Assembly: GCF_902635505.1 (NCBI RefSeq)
Contig: NC_045427.1
Location: 194,988,422 to 195,052,421 of the forward strand
DNA: 64,000 bases
From: Sarcophilus harrisii
Taxonomy: Eukaryota; Chordata; Mammalia; Dasyuromorphia; Dasyuridae
Direction: 5' to 3'
Part shown: positions 22,545 to 35,624 of the stretch, piece after piece
Numbering within the stretch: position 1 is the first letter of the stretch
Layout: each line of letters starts with the position of its first letter
The notes under the pieces: generated by a model
What the model saw: the letters and a program-made list of their open reading frames with translations, nothing else
Databases searched by the model: none
Told to the model about the DNA's origin: nothing
Position numbers and translations under genes: made by a program

Positions 22545-24733
22545 GCTAGCTTAGGCAATAAGAGATGAAAAAGAGATTAGAGGAATTAGAGTAGGTAATG
22601 AAGAAACCAAATTATCACTTTTTGCAGATGATATGATGGTATATCTAGAGAACCCCAGAGATTCTACTAAAAAGCTATTAGAAATACTCCACAACTTTAG
22701 CAAAATTGCAGGATATAAAATAAATCCACATAAACCCTCAGCATTTTTGTACATCACTTACAAAACCCAACAGCAAGAGATACAAAGAAAAATCCATTTA
22801 AAATAACTGTCGAGAGGATTTGGGAATTTATCTGTCAAAGGAAAGTCAGGAATTTTATGAGCAAAACTGCAAAACACTTTCCATACAAATAAAGTCAGAT
22901 CTAAACAATTGGAAAAATATTAATTGCTCTTGGATAGGTCAAGCGAATATAATAAAGATGACAATACTACTTAATCTATTTATTTATTGCTATACCAATC
23001 AGATTTGACAACAAATTTTATCTGGAAGAACAAAAGGTTAAGAATTTCAAAGGAACTAATGAAAAAAAAAAATCAAATGAAGGTGCCTAGCTGTACCAGA
23101 TCTAAAACTATATTATAAAGCAGCGGTCACCAAAACCGTGTGGTAGTGGCTAAGAAACAGACTAGTTGATCAGTGGAATAGGTTAGGTTCACAGGACAAA
23201 ATAGTCAATAACTACTGCAATCTAATGTTTGACAAACCCAAAGATTCCAACTTTGGGGATAAGAATTAACTATTTGACAAAAACTGCTGGGAAAACTGGA
23301 AACTAGTATGGCAGAAACTGGGCATTGACTCCCACTTAACACCATACACCAAGATAAGGTCAACATGGGTTCATGACCTAGGCATAAAGAATGAGATTAT
23401 AAATAAATTGGAAGAGCATAGGATAGTTTACCTCTCAGACCTGTAGAGGAAGAAGGAATTTGTGACCAAAGAAGAACTAGAAGTCATTATTAATGACAAA
23501 ATGGAAAATTTTGATTATATCAAGTTAAAAAGTTTTTGTACAAATAAAACTAATGCAGACAAGATTAGAAGGGAAGCAATAAACTGGGAAAACATTTTTA
23601 CAATTAAGGATTTTGATAAAGGCTTCATTTCCAAAATATATAGAGTGACTCTAATTTATAAGAAATCAAGCCATTCTCCAATTAATAAATGATCAAAGGA
23701 TATGAACAGACAATTTTTGGAGGATGAAATTGAAACTATTTCTATTCATATGAAAAGGTGTTATTGATCAGAGAAATGAAAATTAAGACAACTCTGAGAT
23801 ACCACTACACGTCTGTCAGATTGGCTAAGATGACAGGAAAAGATAATGACGAATGTTGGAGGGGATGCAGGAAAACTGGGACACTGATACATTGTTGGTG
23901 GAATTGTGAATGGATACAACCATTCTGGAGAGCAATTTGGAACTATGCTCAAAAAGTTATCAAACTGTGCATACCCTTTGATCCAGCAGTGTTTCTACTG
24001 GGCTTATATCCCAAAGAGATACTAAAGAAGGAAAAGGGACCTGCATGTGCCAAAATGTTTGTGGCAGCTCTTTTTGTAGTGGTCAAAAACTGGAAACTGA
24101 GTGGATGCCCATCAATTGGAGAATGGCTGAATAAATTGTGTATATGAATGTTATGGAATATTATTGTTCTATAAGAAATGACCAACAGGATGATTTCAGA
24201 AAGGCCTAGAGAGACACATGGACTGATGCTGAATGAAATGAGCAGGACCAGGAGATCACTATACACTTCAACAACAGTACTATATGATGATCAATTCTGA
24301 TGGAAGTGGATATCTTCGGCAATGAGAGGATCCAAATCAGTTCCAATTGATCAATGATGAACAGAACCAGCTACACCCAGCAAAAGAACACTGGGAAATG
24401 AGTGTAGATCACAACATAGCGTTTGCACTCTTTATGCTGTTGTTTGCTTGCATTTTTGTTTTTCTTCCCAGGTTATTTTTATCTTCTTTCTAAATCCAAT
24501 TTTTCTTGTGCAACAAGAGAATTGTATAAATATGTACCCATATATTGCATTTAACATATACTTTAATATGTTTAACATGTATGGGACTACCTGCCATCTA
24601 GGGGAGGGGATGGAGGGAAGGAGGGGGAAAGTTGGAACAGAAGTTTTTGCAATAGTCAATGTTGAAAAATTACCCATGCATATGTTTTGTTGATAAAAAG
24701 ATATAATAGTAAAAGAGAGAGAGCGAGAGAGAG
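22545..24733 (+). mobile_element. 5'-truncated LINE-1 with target-site duplication
   Basis: Starts inside ORF2 with a recognisable reverse-transcriptase FADDMMVYLENP region and continues through the ORF2 C-terminus (frame at 23758-24147 with HCWWNCEWIQPFW and CPSIGEWL) and the 3'UTR to an A-rich, (GA)n-bearing tail. It is flanked by 11-base direct repeats ATGCTTTTCTT at 22534-22544 and 24734-24744. Copy B has this sequence once, uninterrupted, near 57129, so the insertion came after the duplication. ORF2 is broken. Confidence 0.92.
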
Positions 24734-25290
24734 ATGCTTTTCTTCATGAGAAAATAGAACTTGAGGCATATGGATTATCCTGTAGTTAAAGTAGATTTCA
24801 TTCCAGGAAGCTCTAAGTAGTCAGAATAAATCCAGATTCTTACACTCACTATGGTTAAAACTGTACAGAAATAAAATATTTAAGATAAATATTACCTATA
24901 TCCATTCCAAATGTGAAGTATACTATGCTTTATGACTACAATTAAGGTTTTAAATCTTGATAGCCAAAGAAAAACTGCTTTAAAAAAAATTTACACCTTA
25001 AGTCAGGAAAAGGGGGGTAGTATAACATGTAAAAGAGAGCATGTTTGTAAAGAGATTTATTTCCATGAAATGAAAGGTTAACTGACTAAATCAGAATAGA
25101 GATAGAACAAATATTCATTAATGGATATGATCACACTGGATCAAAATTGTGTTTAGGTACAATACACACAAATTAAACTTTAGTCAAAAATCTACAATGT
25201 TATGGTCATTTGTAGTGTATTCTATAGACTACAAGGTCCAGGAAGGCAGCAACATTCTAATTTAATATTTATATTTCCTCCACTGGAAAC
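24734..25290. repeat. Segmental duplication copy A, part 3
   Basis: Matches 57129-57680 ('cttcatgagaaaatagaact', 'ttcattccaggaagctctaa', 'gatcacactggatcaaaatt'). A related third copy of the first part lies at 55453-55860. Confidence 0.85.
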
Positions 25291-25489
25291 TTGAGGCAAG
25301 AAGACCTTGAAGGTGTTTTCACTGGCTGTCCCTCATTCTCATAACATTCTCCTTCCACTTCTCTGCCACCTAGCTTTCCTGGTTGCATCTTCTGTAAGAA
25401 TTAGTATTAATCTTAATGTCCTCCTTTTGTTATTTCCCTCAATTTATCCTGAATACTTTTTGTTTATACATTGTTGTTTCACATTATTT

Positions 25490-25610
25490 CCCCCATTAGA
25501 CTATAAGCTACTGGTGAGCAAGGAATTTTTTGACTTGCTTTTCTTTGTAGCACTGGAGCTTACAAAGTATTTGGCACACAGTAGGCACTTAGTACATGCT
25601 AGGTAACCAA
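25490..25610 (+). mobile_element. CR1/L3-like LINE 3' remnant
   Basis: 'gactataagctactggtgag' through 'ggcacacagtaggcacttag' is the common CR1/L3-type 3' tail found across mammals. The next 400 bases (25620-26020) show nothing recognisable. Confidence 0.5.
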
Positions 25611-26029
25611 TAATTACAAAAGTCCAGATGAATAGTGATGAGATCCTGAACCAAATTGGTGGTCATATGAAGAGAGAAGGGAAGAGATGAGAAATATTGT
25701 AGGGACAAAAGGATTTGGCAAATGATTGGCTACACAGCATCCTGTGTAGCTCCACGGTCACAAAAATATGACTACTTAAAAGAATGATTGTACTCTAGAC
25801 AAGTCATTAAAAAGGTGGGAAAAAAATGAATTCTATTTTAGATTAGAGTGTGGAAAGCCTATGGGACATACAGGTGGATATGACTTAGCAGCCACATGTT
25901 GACTTGAGATTATAGCTCAGAAAACAGACATAGGCTCCATAAGTGGATTTGAGAGCAAATGCATAGAGAGATGATGGGTAAATCCATAAAAGTTAACAAA
26001 ACTACTAAGAAAACGCGTTTACATGTCAA

Positions 26030-26440
26030 CAAGATTATACGATGAACAGGTCTGATGGACATGACTCTGAAACAATGATATGACTGAAGCCAGTTCCAAT
26101 AATCTTGTGATGAAGAGAGCCATTTGCACCCAGAGAAAGAACTGTGGGGACTGAGTACGGATCACAACATGGCATTTTCACTCTTTTTATTGTTGTTTGC
26201 TTGTTTTCTTTCTCATTATTTTTTTCCTTTTTGATCTGATTTTTCTTGTGCAGCAAGATAATTATATAAATATGTATATATATATATATATATATTGGAT
26301 TTAACATATATTGGATTACTTGCCAACTAGGGGAGAGGATGGAGGGAAGGAAGTGAAAATTTGGAACACAAGGTTTTGCAGGGATCAATGTTGAAAAATT
26401 ATCCATGCATGTTTTGAAAATAAAAAGCTTCACTTTAAAA
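26030..26440 (+). mobile_element. LINE-1 3'UTR fragment
   Basis: 'gagaaagaactgtggggact', 'ggatcacaacatggcatttt' and the end 'gttttgaaaataaaaagctt' are the marsupial L1 3' end. A short AT repeat lies at about 26270-26294. Confidence 0.85.
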
Positions 26441-26689
26441 AGAAAAGAAAAAACAAAGAAAAGGTGTGTAGAGAGAATGGAGGGCTTAGGCCAGATCTCA
26501 GAAGTAAAATCACATAGAGAAGATAAATATATATATATAAAGTATACTTATACAGCAAAGAATATTGAGAATAGCCCAAACAAGTAGGTGAAAGGAGAAG
26601 CAGAAGAGTATCGGAAAAGACAGTTATTACATCAGCAATTCTTAATGACCAACTAAATGAACTATTTAATCTAAAAGATTCCTTCTAGC

Positions 26690-26880
26690 ACTATGGTTCA
26701 GTGGAAATAAGTAGTAGTTGCATGGTAGGGTTCAGACCCTGGCTATGCTTCTTATTTACATGACCTTGAGAAGGTTATTTCATTTCTCTAGATCTGTTTC
26801 CCCAACTTGAGAATGAATCAGATACCAAATGATGACCTAAAAGGTTCCTTCTATCTCTAATTATATGATTCTAAAATTAT
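26690..26880 (+). mobile_element. MIR remnant
   Basis: 'tggttcagtggaaataag', 'gaccctggctatgcttctta', 'ccttgagaaggttatttcat' and the terminal 'ggttccttctatctctaatt' follow the MIR consensus. Confidence 0.7.
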
Positions 26881-27159
26881 GATCTTATTCAATTATAGTG
26901 AAAGCATTTCAATAAATATTATATGCCTACAGGCCCAAAGCACTATAGGGAATAAGAAAAATATTAAGAAGTCTCTACAGTGAGTCTTACTTAATGAGAG
27001 ATATACACAAATAACAACAAAACAAGGAGGAGTACTCTAAGTTAATGTTAAAGAATACAAAGAAAAAACTAAAGAGATTACAACTAATTTGGGGGAATAT
27101 CAGAAGAGGTACCATATTTATTAAGTGTGTATTATTTGCTAGGCATTGGGTTGAGAGCA

Positions 27160-27469
27160 AGGGAAGGGGAGGGAAAGAAGGAAGGGATGAAGGAAGGAAA
27201 GAAGGAAGGGAAGAAGGAAGAGAGAAAGGAAGGAAAGAAAGAAGGAAGGAAGGAAGGAAGGAAGGAAGGAAAGAAGGGAGGGAAGGAAGAAGGGAGAAAG
27301 GAAAGAAAGGAGAGAGGGAGAAAGAGAGAGAAGAAAGAATGGAGGGAGGGAGGAAAGGAGGGAAGGAGGGATAGAAGAAAGGAAAAGGGGAAGAAAGGAG
27401 AGAGGGAAAGAGGGCAGGAGGGAAAGAGGAATGGAGGGAAAGAGGGAGGGAAAAAGAGAGAGAGTGAGT
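27160..27469 (+). repeat. (GGAA/GAAG)n purine-rich microsatellite
   Basis: Imperfect GGAA/GAAG/GGGA repeats on the plus strand, continuing at 27936-28040 across an inserted LTR. Lys/Glu/Gly/Arg-repeat frames here are artefacts of the repeat. Confidence 0.95.
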
Positions 27470-27935
27470 TGTGCCAGTTCTCTTTTAGTGTCCTGACCCA
27501 GTTTCCCTAATTGTCCTATTTAGTTACTCTGCCTCAGGTTATAACCATTCCCTCTTAATGTTTTATAAAGGTTTTATATCTTAGACCTTAGGCTATACTT
27601 ATTCCCTCTTAATGTTTGATGGGATAAAGGTTTTTATCCATTTTAGACATCATTAGAATATCAGGAGCCTCTCCAGTATCTCCCATTATATCATCCTAGG
27701 TGCCTCCCCCTATTAGGTCATCCCCATCCAGGTACCTCCCTCATTATGTCATTGTTCTTGTTACCCTATAAAAGAATCTTGTATCTGACATTCACTGATA
27801 GATTTTTTGAGACAATAGTCTCATTTAGCCCTGGGACCAAACGTGGATCCATTTGGTCCCAGTAAATCTCTCCTTTTAAATAAGTTATTAAATTGTTCTC
27901 TAAACTCTATCTTGCTCAGTTTCTCCGGCATTACA
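27470..27935 (+). mobile_element. Solo retroviral LTR inside the GGAA repeat
   Basis: A 466-bp non-repetitive block that interrupts the purine tract, beginning TGTGCCAG and ending GGCATTACA. It has a TATA-like box ('ccctataaaag') followed by a plausible R/U5 region, as in LTRs. No internal viral genes are next to it, so it is a solo LTR. Clean target duplications cannot be told apart in the repeat background. Family not assigned. Confidence 0.65.
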
Positions 27936-28150
27936 AGAGGAACAGATAGAAAGAAGGAGAGAGGGAATGAGGGAAGGAGAAAGAAAGGGAGGAAAGGAAA
28001 GAGAGGAGAAGAGAGGGAAAGAAGGAGAAAAAGAGAGAGAGGATTTATTAATTATAATTATTATTCAACAATTAATTATTATTATATAATGTAATTATAT
28101 AATATAATTACATAATATAATATTATTATAATTATTATAGAAATATGGTT
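27936..28150. repeat. Continuation of GGAA repeat, then AT-rich (AATT/ATT)n
   Basis: 27936-28040 resumes the purine microsatellite broken by the LTR. 28045-28150 is ATT/AATT-rich low-complexity DNA. Confidence 0.85.
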
Positions 28151-31100
28151 ATTATTTATTATTTCTCAACTTAAGGTCATCTATCATTTTAACCAATGTG
28201 AAAGGGTAAGTTGATATCTCAAAGTTGTATTAATTTGCATCAATAATGATTTAGATCATTTTTTCATATGACTATTTATATAGTTTTAATTTCATCAAAA
28301 AAAATTACCTGTTCATGTTCTTTGACCATTTATCAATTTGGGAATAATTCATATTCTATTAAATTTGACAAAGTTCTTTATATATTTGAGAAATGAAACC
28401 TTTATCAAAAGACTGAAAATTTCCCTCCAATTTTCTGTTTTCCTTCTAATCTTGACTACATTGGTTTTATTTGTACAAGAACTTCTTGATTTAAAATAAT
28501 CTAAATTATTCATTTTACACTGTACAATGCTATCTCTTGTTTATTCATAAATTGTTCTCCTATTCATGAGTTTCATAGATAATATATATCATGTTTCTAA
28601 TTTTCTTTTGATACCTCCCTTTATATCTTGGTCATGTATTCATTTTGACTTTATCTTGGTATTTGATTTAAGATATTGGTCCATGTCCAATTTCTGCTAA
28701 GGTGTTTTCCAGTTTTCCCAGCAGTTTTGTTTTGTTTTGTTTTTTGTTTTACCAAAAAATGAATTCTTATTCCCCAAAACTTAAATCTTTGTATTGGTCA
28801 GAACAAGGTTACTATATTCCTTTACTATTGTGTATTGTATGTCTATTCTGTTCCACTGATCTAATTTTCTATTTCTTAGCCAGTACTATATGGCTTTTAT
28901 ATTTACTGCTTTATAATGTTGTTTGAGGTCTGTCATTTCTGAAGCTCCTTCTTTTATATATTTTTTCCCATTGGTCTCTTTGAAATTCTTGACCTTTTGT
29001 TCTTCCAAATAAATTCTTAAACTTATTTTTTCTAAGTCAGAAAAATAATTGTTTAATAATTTAAATGGGATGGTATTGAACAAATTAGGTGAAATTGCCA
29101 TTTTTATCATGTTGGCTTTACCTACCCACAAACAATTTATATTGCTCCAATTATTTAAATCTAACTTTATTTGAATAAAGAATGTTCGCATTGTTCCTGG
29201 GTCTATTTTGCCAGGTACACTCTCAGGTATTTTATATGGCCTACAATTACTTTAAATGGAATATCTATTGCTATCTCTTCCTTTAGGGTTTTGTTAGTGA
29301 GATATAAAAAAGCTGATTATTTATGTAGTTTTAGTTTAAATCCTATTACTTTGCTAAAATTATTTCAACTAATTTTTTTAGTTCAATTTTCAGGATTTTT
29401 CAACCATATAATCATATTGTCTGCAAAAAAAGAAAAAAAGGGTTATTACCTCATTTCCCATTTTGAACTTTTAAATTTTTTTTTCTTCACTTATTGCTAT
29501 TGCTAGTATTTCTAAAACAATACTGAATATTAGTGACACAGTTTCCCTATTTATCTTTTTTTTAATTAAATTTATTGTAGCTTTAACTTTGTCTGACATC
29601 ATGATTGCTAACCCTGCATTTTTTTACATCATCTAAAGCATAACAAATTCTACTCCAGGACTTTATTTTAATTGTATGCATCTCTCATTTGTAATTGTTT
29701 CTTGTAAATGCCATATTGTTGAATTCTGATTTTTAATCCATTTTGTTTTCTTTTCCATTTCCATTTTATGGGTACATTCATCCCATTCACATTCAAAGTT
29801 ATAATTAGTTTCCCTTCATCCTGTTTTTCCTCATAATTTTTGCTTCTTTACCATTTATCCTGTTCCCTCCTTACCTACTTTACTTCTAACCATTACCTTG
29901 CTACCTTATTTCTTGTTCCACCTAACCCTGTATCCTCTGCCCCACCCCAATTCTTAATCTACACGCCCTTCTAAAAATCTGTTCCTTATTCTATCATCCT
30001 GCCCTCTTATTTCTTTATAAATTTAGAAGAATTTTGTACCATGTAGATGGATATGTTGTTCCCTTTTTAACCCATTTCCAATGAGAGGTTGTAGCTCTAC
30101 CAGTCTCCATTTGCTTCTATTATCAATTCTTCCTTTCACAATACATTTGTATGAGATAATTGCTCTTTTTTTTTTTTTGCCTCTCCCCAGTTTTATCTTT
30201 TAGAATAAACTCATTTTACTCAGGTCAGTCCAAGATTTTTTTTCAAACAACTCAAGTAATGATGACAGTCTCAAGAGTACTGATAATATTTTCATGTATA
30301 AGTAAACAGTTTAATCTTATTGAGTCCCTTATAATTGGTTTTTAATATTTGCTTGATGTTTCTCCTGAATCTTATATGTCAAATTTATCTTTGAGTTCTG
30401 GTCTTTTTCTCAAAAATACCTAAAAATTCTTTTACTTCATTGAATATCCCTTTTTTGTTTGTTTGGGATTATACTCAACTTTGTTGGGTAAATTTTTTTT
30501 TTTGGTTGCAACCTCAGCTCTTGCTCTTTGAAATATTGTTTCAAGACCTATGGTATTTTAATGTAAAAGCTGCTAGCTCCAGTGTGATCCCAATTGAGGC
30601 TCTTTGTGGTAAATTGTTTTTTTCTTCTTGCTTGAATTGTTTTCTTTTTATCCTTGGAGTTTTGATTATATTCCTGTAAGTTTTCATCCTGGGATCTTTT
30701 TCAGGTAGTGGTTGGTGGGTTGTTGTTGTTTTTTCCTATTCATCTTCTTGTTGTAAAACTTCAGGCCAATTTTCTTTAACTTCTTGTAATATATCAAGAC
30801 TTTTTTTGGTTGTATTTTACAAGTAGTCCAACAATTCTTATACTGTCTCTTTTTGATCTGTTCTTAAGATTCCTTTGATTTTATTATTGCTTGTTGTTAT
30901 ATAATGTCATTAGCTTCCCCTTGGTTAATTCTAATTTTCGAGGATTTTATATTAAGTTTTTGGATCTCTTTTTCTAATTGATTGACTTTCTTCTCACAAT
31001 TTCCTTGATTTTCTTTGATGACTTTTTTCCCTCTAATTTTTCCAGAATCTCTATGCTTTGATTTTCAAAGTCCTTCCAAGAATTTTTTTGGGGCTTATGA

Positions 31101-31830
31101 CAGTTCTCTTTGAATTAGAAGTGGTTTTCAAAACTTCATTATTTTCCTCTGAATAAAAAGCCAGATCTTCTCTATTTCCATAGTAGCTGTTTATAATTGG
31201 TTTCTTCCTCCTTTGTTTGTTGTTTTGTTTCTAGGTGTGGGGAGTGGTGCCCTAAACCTCAACCACTCTTATGGTTATTTTCTGAGCTCTGTCCAGGGGC
31301 CCAATCTCAGGCACTTCTCTACTACTACCCCTCCCTCCGCCCCAAGCCATGGTTAGAGTCCCCAACAATGCAGTCCCCAAATGCTCTTGCACCCTTTGGT
31401 CCTTCTGACAGCTGCAAACTTCATTTCTCTCCTCTGCCCAGAAACTGAAACCAGGAATTCCATTCTCCTGCAAGTACCCACAACCAGAAGCATCCCCAAG
31501 CTTTGCCACCCTTACTCCTTCTCAGCTACTGCCACAGCCTAAGACCCCACTCACCTGTGAGACTTCCCATATACAAGCCTGAGATTCCTGAAGCCACCTC
31601 TCCGGATCGTTTGCCCCAGGGTTGTTGTTGAGTCCTTCAGATGTTTGCCCCTCCTCCCTGGAAGTCAGATCTCTCAAGTTGTCTTAGAACAACAGTAACT
31701 TTAACCCTACTTTTATTTATTTCTGCCGCTCTATGTTCTCTTTGAAGTGATGTTCTCTTTTTAGTAGCTGAAATTTGGAAAAACTGGAATTTTCTGGCCT
31801 ACTCCACCATCTTCCCAGAATCCTCCCAGA
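28150..31830 (-). mobile_element. LINE-1, 5' part (about 3.7 kb)
   Basis: Minus-strand L1 running from its 5'UTR at the right (CT-rich, 'ctactccaccatcttccc' near 31800) through ORF1-like and ORF2 sequence to about 28150. The frame at 28886-29191 (minus) reads as ORF2 (DLNNWSNINCLWVGKANMIK). The normal 3' end is missing and ORFs are broken. A similar minus-strand L1 lies at 57.84-62.94 kb in copy B. Confidence 0.75.
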
Positions 31831-33285
31831 ATATTTAAAAAATAAGTTCACAGGCTTCCCAAGTAAGAACCCTTGACACCCAGTGCCAAACTAGAGACTG
31901 GATTTAACTTAAGGAGCAATGGAATGTCACTTATGGTATTTTGATATTCAATTTAACATATATTAGGCACTTAGAATATACTAGGTGATCTATGATTAAT
32001 GAAGTATTGTCTGTTCCTAGAGCTTTGACATTTTATCCGTTGTTCAGTATGAATTGCCTTCACAAATTTTTAACTGTTCTTTATGTATTTTAAATTATGT
32101 ATTTAAATCTGTTTCATAATATACTCATTTTTAATTTTTTCATAATTTTTTTTGACTGTAGAGACACAAATCTTTGTTGAACAGCTTTTGAAGTCATATT
32201 CTCTTTACAATTGATAGATTAGCATAAAAATTCTCAGATAGCTAGAATGCCATAAAATATATGATGAGCCATATCAATAGATGTAATTTCTTATGAAGTT
32301 ACTAATCCATTTCTCCAAGTATTTTTGCCACTTCATTTTTATAGGTTTACTAAATAAAGACTGTCATTTCAAAGAATCCAGCACTGAATGGGAGAATCCC
32401 AAATCCTTTAATACCTTTTACAAAGAAGATGGGAAAAGAAGCGGGAAACTTCTCCACAGAGCCATTTGGTTCTGTCAGGATGGGGGGAGGTTATAAATTC
32501 CTACTAAAAGCCAGAGCCAGGATGTCTGAATAAATAGAAGTAAATTCTTGAGAACCGAAGGAGTCATGAAGTCTGAATTCCCCCTTATCTTGAGTCTTAC
32601 ATTAGTAATTTATAACCTTAAAGCAAATGGTCCTCAGTTTTAATGGACCCGAGAGCGGGTTTTATAACTAAGGGGGGATTTAGGCAGAACTGAGATAGAA
32701 CAATTCAGGGAAACTCATGCAGGGAAACAGGTAGAACAGTTCAAAAGAGACTGTGGCATAACACTCCAATATCTTTCTCAAGAAAATCCCAAATGAGGTC
32801 ACAAAGAATTTAATGTGACTAAAATAACTGAACACCTGTACTAGGCACTAGGGATACAAAGACAACAAATCCCTCTTTAAGAGAGTCCTTAAAGTGTTGG
32901 CTCCTTGCAACAAGGATAAAAAATTCTCACTGTTGCCCTGTGAATTTTTTTTCTTTAAAGAATTAGGGGATCTAGTGGTCTTGGTAATGAAGTTAATACT
33001 CAAAGGCCAAGATGCTTTAACTCTCTAGTCCTTACAATATCTAGCCATAATATCCCATGTGCTCTTTAGACAAGGGATGCTCCCTACTCATCTCCCCTTT
33101 TCCCAGACTTTTCCCAGTGGAGGCTGAAACCCTTCTAGATAGAAGGCAAATGATGCTGTGAAAAGAGCTCCAAAGACTCAGGAGACCTGGACTCAAATTC
33201 TTACCCCGACAAGCCCTACCTGTGGGAATTCTGTGCTGAGGGCACCACCATTCACCATCTCCCATACAGATTTGAACATACTTGT
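31831..33285. other. Unassigned sequence
   Basis: No exon recognised. Short CR1/L2-like blocks are visible near 31970-32030 and 32815-32890 ('ggcactagggatacaaagac'). The remainder shows no family I can name. Confidence 0.35.
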
Positions 33286-33289
33286 TTAT

Positions 33290-33650
33290 TGTCTCCCAAT
33301 TAGATCATGAGCTCCTTGAGGGCAGGGATTATCTTTTGCCTTTTTGTATGCCCAGTCCTTAGCATGTGGAACATATAGGCATCTAATAAAAGCTTACTGA
33401 TTGTCTTTTTAACTAAACATGGCACTATTTTGGCTTCCTCCCTCTCCTGATAACCCCCAGATGCTACTGGCCTCTCAAAAGTAGCTTGTATTCTTATTCT
33501 GTCATATATACATACATACACACATGTATGTACAGGTGTTCTCCACTAGAATATAAGCATCTTAAGGCAAGGAGTTCCATTTTTGTTTTTGTATCCCCAG
33601 TATTTAACACCACTTGGCACATTGTTCAGAAAATGCTGACTTGTATCGTA
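33290..33650 (+). mobile_element. Two CR1/L3-like 3' remnants in tandem
   Basis: 'gatcatgagctccttgaggg' to 'catctaataaaagcttactg' (33300-33400) and 'agaatataagcatcttaagg' to 'ccagtatttaacaccacttg' (33547-33620) each follow the same CR1/L3-type tail. Confidence 0.5.
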
Positions 33651-33797
33651 GAAAATGATACAGACAAACCCAAAGAACTTACACAATAACAACATTAAAA
33701 AGAGAAACATTTTTTAAAAATTTACCATCTCTGATGCAAGGAATGACTGACTACAATTCTAAAGGACCCAAGATAAAGTATGCTACTTAGCTTATGG

Positions 33798-33985
33798 CAG
33801 GGGTCCTCAAACTTTTTAAATAGAAGGTCAGTTCACTGTCCCTCAGACTGTTGGAGGGACTATAGTAAAAATAAAAACTTTGTTTTGTGGGCTTTAAACA
33901 AAGAAACTTCATAGCCCTGGGTAAGGGAGATAATCATCCTCAGCTGCCACATCTGGCCCGCAGGCGTAGTTTGAGGACCCTTTCA
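33798..33985. mobile_element. hAT-family MITE
   Basis: About 185 bp with terminal inverted repeats: CAGGGGTCCTCAAACT at the left and AGTTTGAGGACCC at the right, with inner blocks 'cagttcactgtccctcagac' and 'ctgccacatctggcccgcag'. These are the ends of non-autonomous hAT elements of the OposCharlie/SPIN-like group. The right end is slightly damaged and the 8-bp target duplications are not clean. No transposase is encoded. Confidence 0.8.
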
Positions 33986-34507
33986 TGGTATTAAGGTGAT
34001 AAGACAGGATAAGATACAGACAATGTGGTTACTCCTTTTGCCTGAAAACATGTATTTGTTGTTACAAGTTTCATTTAGTATTTTTTTCAAATGGGTGAGT
34101 TAAGAGAGAAGATAAATGCTTAATTGAATTTTTTAAAGTTCATAAATGCTTTTTGATTTGGTGCAAATTGCTTCTTCTCTCTGGGCACTCATTTAGGAAA
34201 CACTCAAAAGTATGCTGGAGCCATCTTGCCAGGAAACTCTCAAGAGTAGATAGTTAAATTTTCATTGTATTTATTTACCCCTTGGAAATCTGCAAATGCT
34301 AACAAAGCAGGGCTTGATCTACTGTTGTGTTGTCTAGTTTGAAAAATGGAGAAAATGCAGATGGAACAATTTTCTTTCAAAACAAAAGTTTTATTAAAAT
34401 GTGTTCAATGAGGCACATAGACTGTGCAAAAGCTCTTCAGTGAAGTACTGTCCACAACAGCCCTGTTTGTCACTGACCATCATGAGAGTGCAGAACAGCC
34501 AAGCAAT

Positions 34508-34705
34508 AGGAGGCTCTGGCAGCTAGGTGGCATCTTCCTGAGTTCAAATTTGACCTCAGATACTTACTAGCTCTGTGACCTGTGACAAGTCACTTAACCC
34601 CGTTTGTCTCAGTTTTCTCATTTGTAAAATGATCTGGAGAAGGAAATAGCATCCCAAATGGAGTCATGAGAGTTGGATATGACTGAAAATAACTGAGGCT
34701 CTTCC
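34508..34705 (+). mobile_element. tRNA-derived marsupial SINE, long form
   Basis: 'ggcagctaggtggcat' (internally shortened head), 'gagttcaaatttgacctcag', 'caagtcacttaaccccgttt', and the RTE-like tail 'ctggagaaggaaatagcatc'. It lies just inside the presumed 3'UTR of the VMA21-like gene. Confidence 0.8.
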
Positions 34706-35624
34706 ATTGAAAAAGCAGTTGCTTGGGAAATAAGATGATTTTGTATTTTTTATACAATTTTCAGGACCTCATTCTAACACTAATGACTATGGAGGGGCTT
34801 GTTTATATTTACCTACTGGTGTAAATACATGACAAATAGGGCAGAATTCATATTAGATGAACCCCTAAGAACTGCAAAGGTTTAGAGTATTCTAAATTAT
34901 CCCCCTAGGGGGTTAACCCCCTAGTATTAAATTCCATATAGAAAAATCAAGAACAAAGCCAAATTGAATAGGTCCTCTTGCCTCCATCTCAGAATTTTTA
35001 CTACAAAGAAGCTCAGATACAGAAAAATGATTTCTAGTAAAAAGATCCATAGTGAGACTGACCTATAATAAAGTGACTTATGTAAATATCCACCAGAAAA
35101 ACTTAGAAATCAGAGGCAGTTTAAATATTCATTTGCTTATATCAAGGATTTCTCTACAAATCAGGAAATGGCCACAAACACTGGACACTACTTACTTCAG
35201 ATGGTTGGAAATAACACTAAACCAAGGCAGTAGGACATCATTTTGAAATCTTCAATTCCCCAGCAAAAACCACACATGATTCCACTGGCACTTCAAAAAT
35301 AGTTGCTTAACAAAACTTCTCATCCACAAGACAGTGGATTTTCCAAGACTCATTTCTTGGGGATCTAAAATGACCTCATCTCAGATAATAGGATAGTTTT
35401 ACTTGCTACATGGTGACTATGCAAACTATGGAATCATGCTGAATTAAATCTTATTATTTCTCTTTCAACAGTCAACTTAATGGAGAAATAGGACCTTATT
35501 CTAACATATATAATCTTCAAAAAATCAAAAATGTTTCAATATAAATGGATGGGAGTTATTAATTTTTGCTTAAAATAACACAAAAAAATTCACACTATTG
35601 AATAAATCTTAATGTGCAAAATTT

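Noticed and set aside
27045-27510. Lys/Glu/Gly-rich frames of 109 and 127 codons
   Set aside because: Products of the GGAA/GAAG microsatellite in successive frames; no protein family and no promoter.
27160-28150. CRISPR-like or other bacterial array
   Set aside because: Repeats are simple-sequence DNA with no spacers, and the whole window is clearly mammalian.
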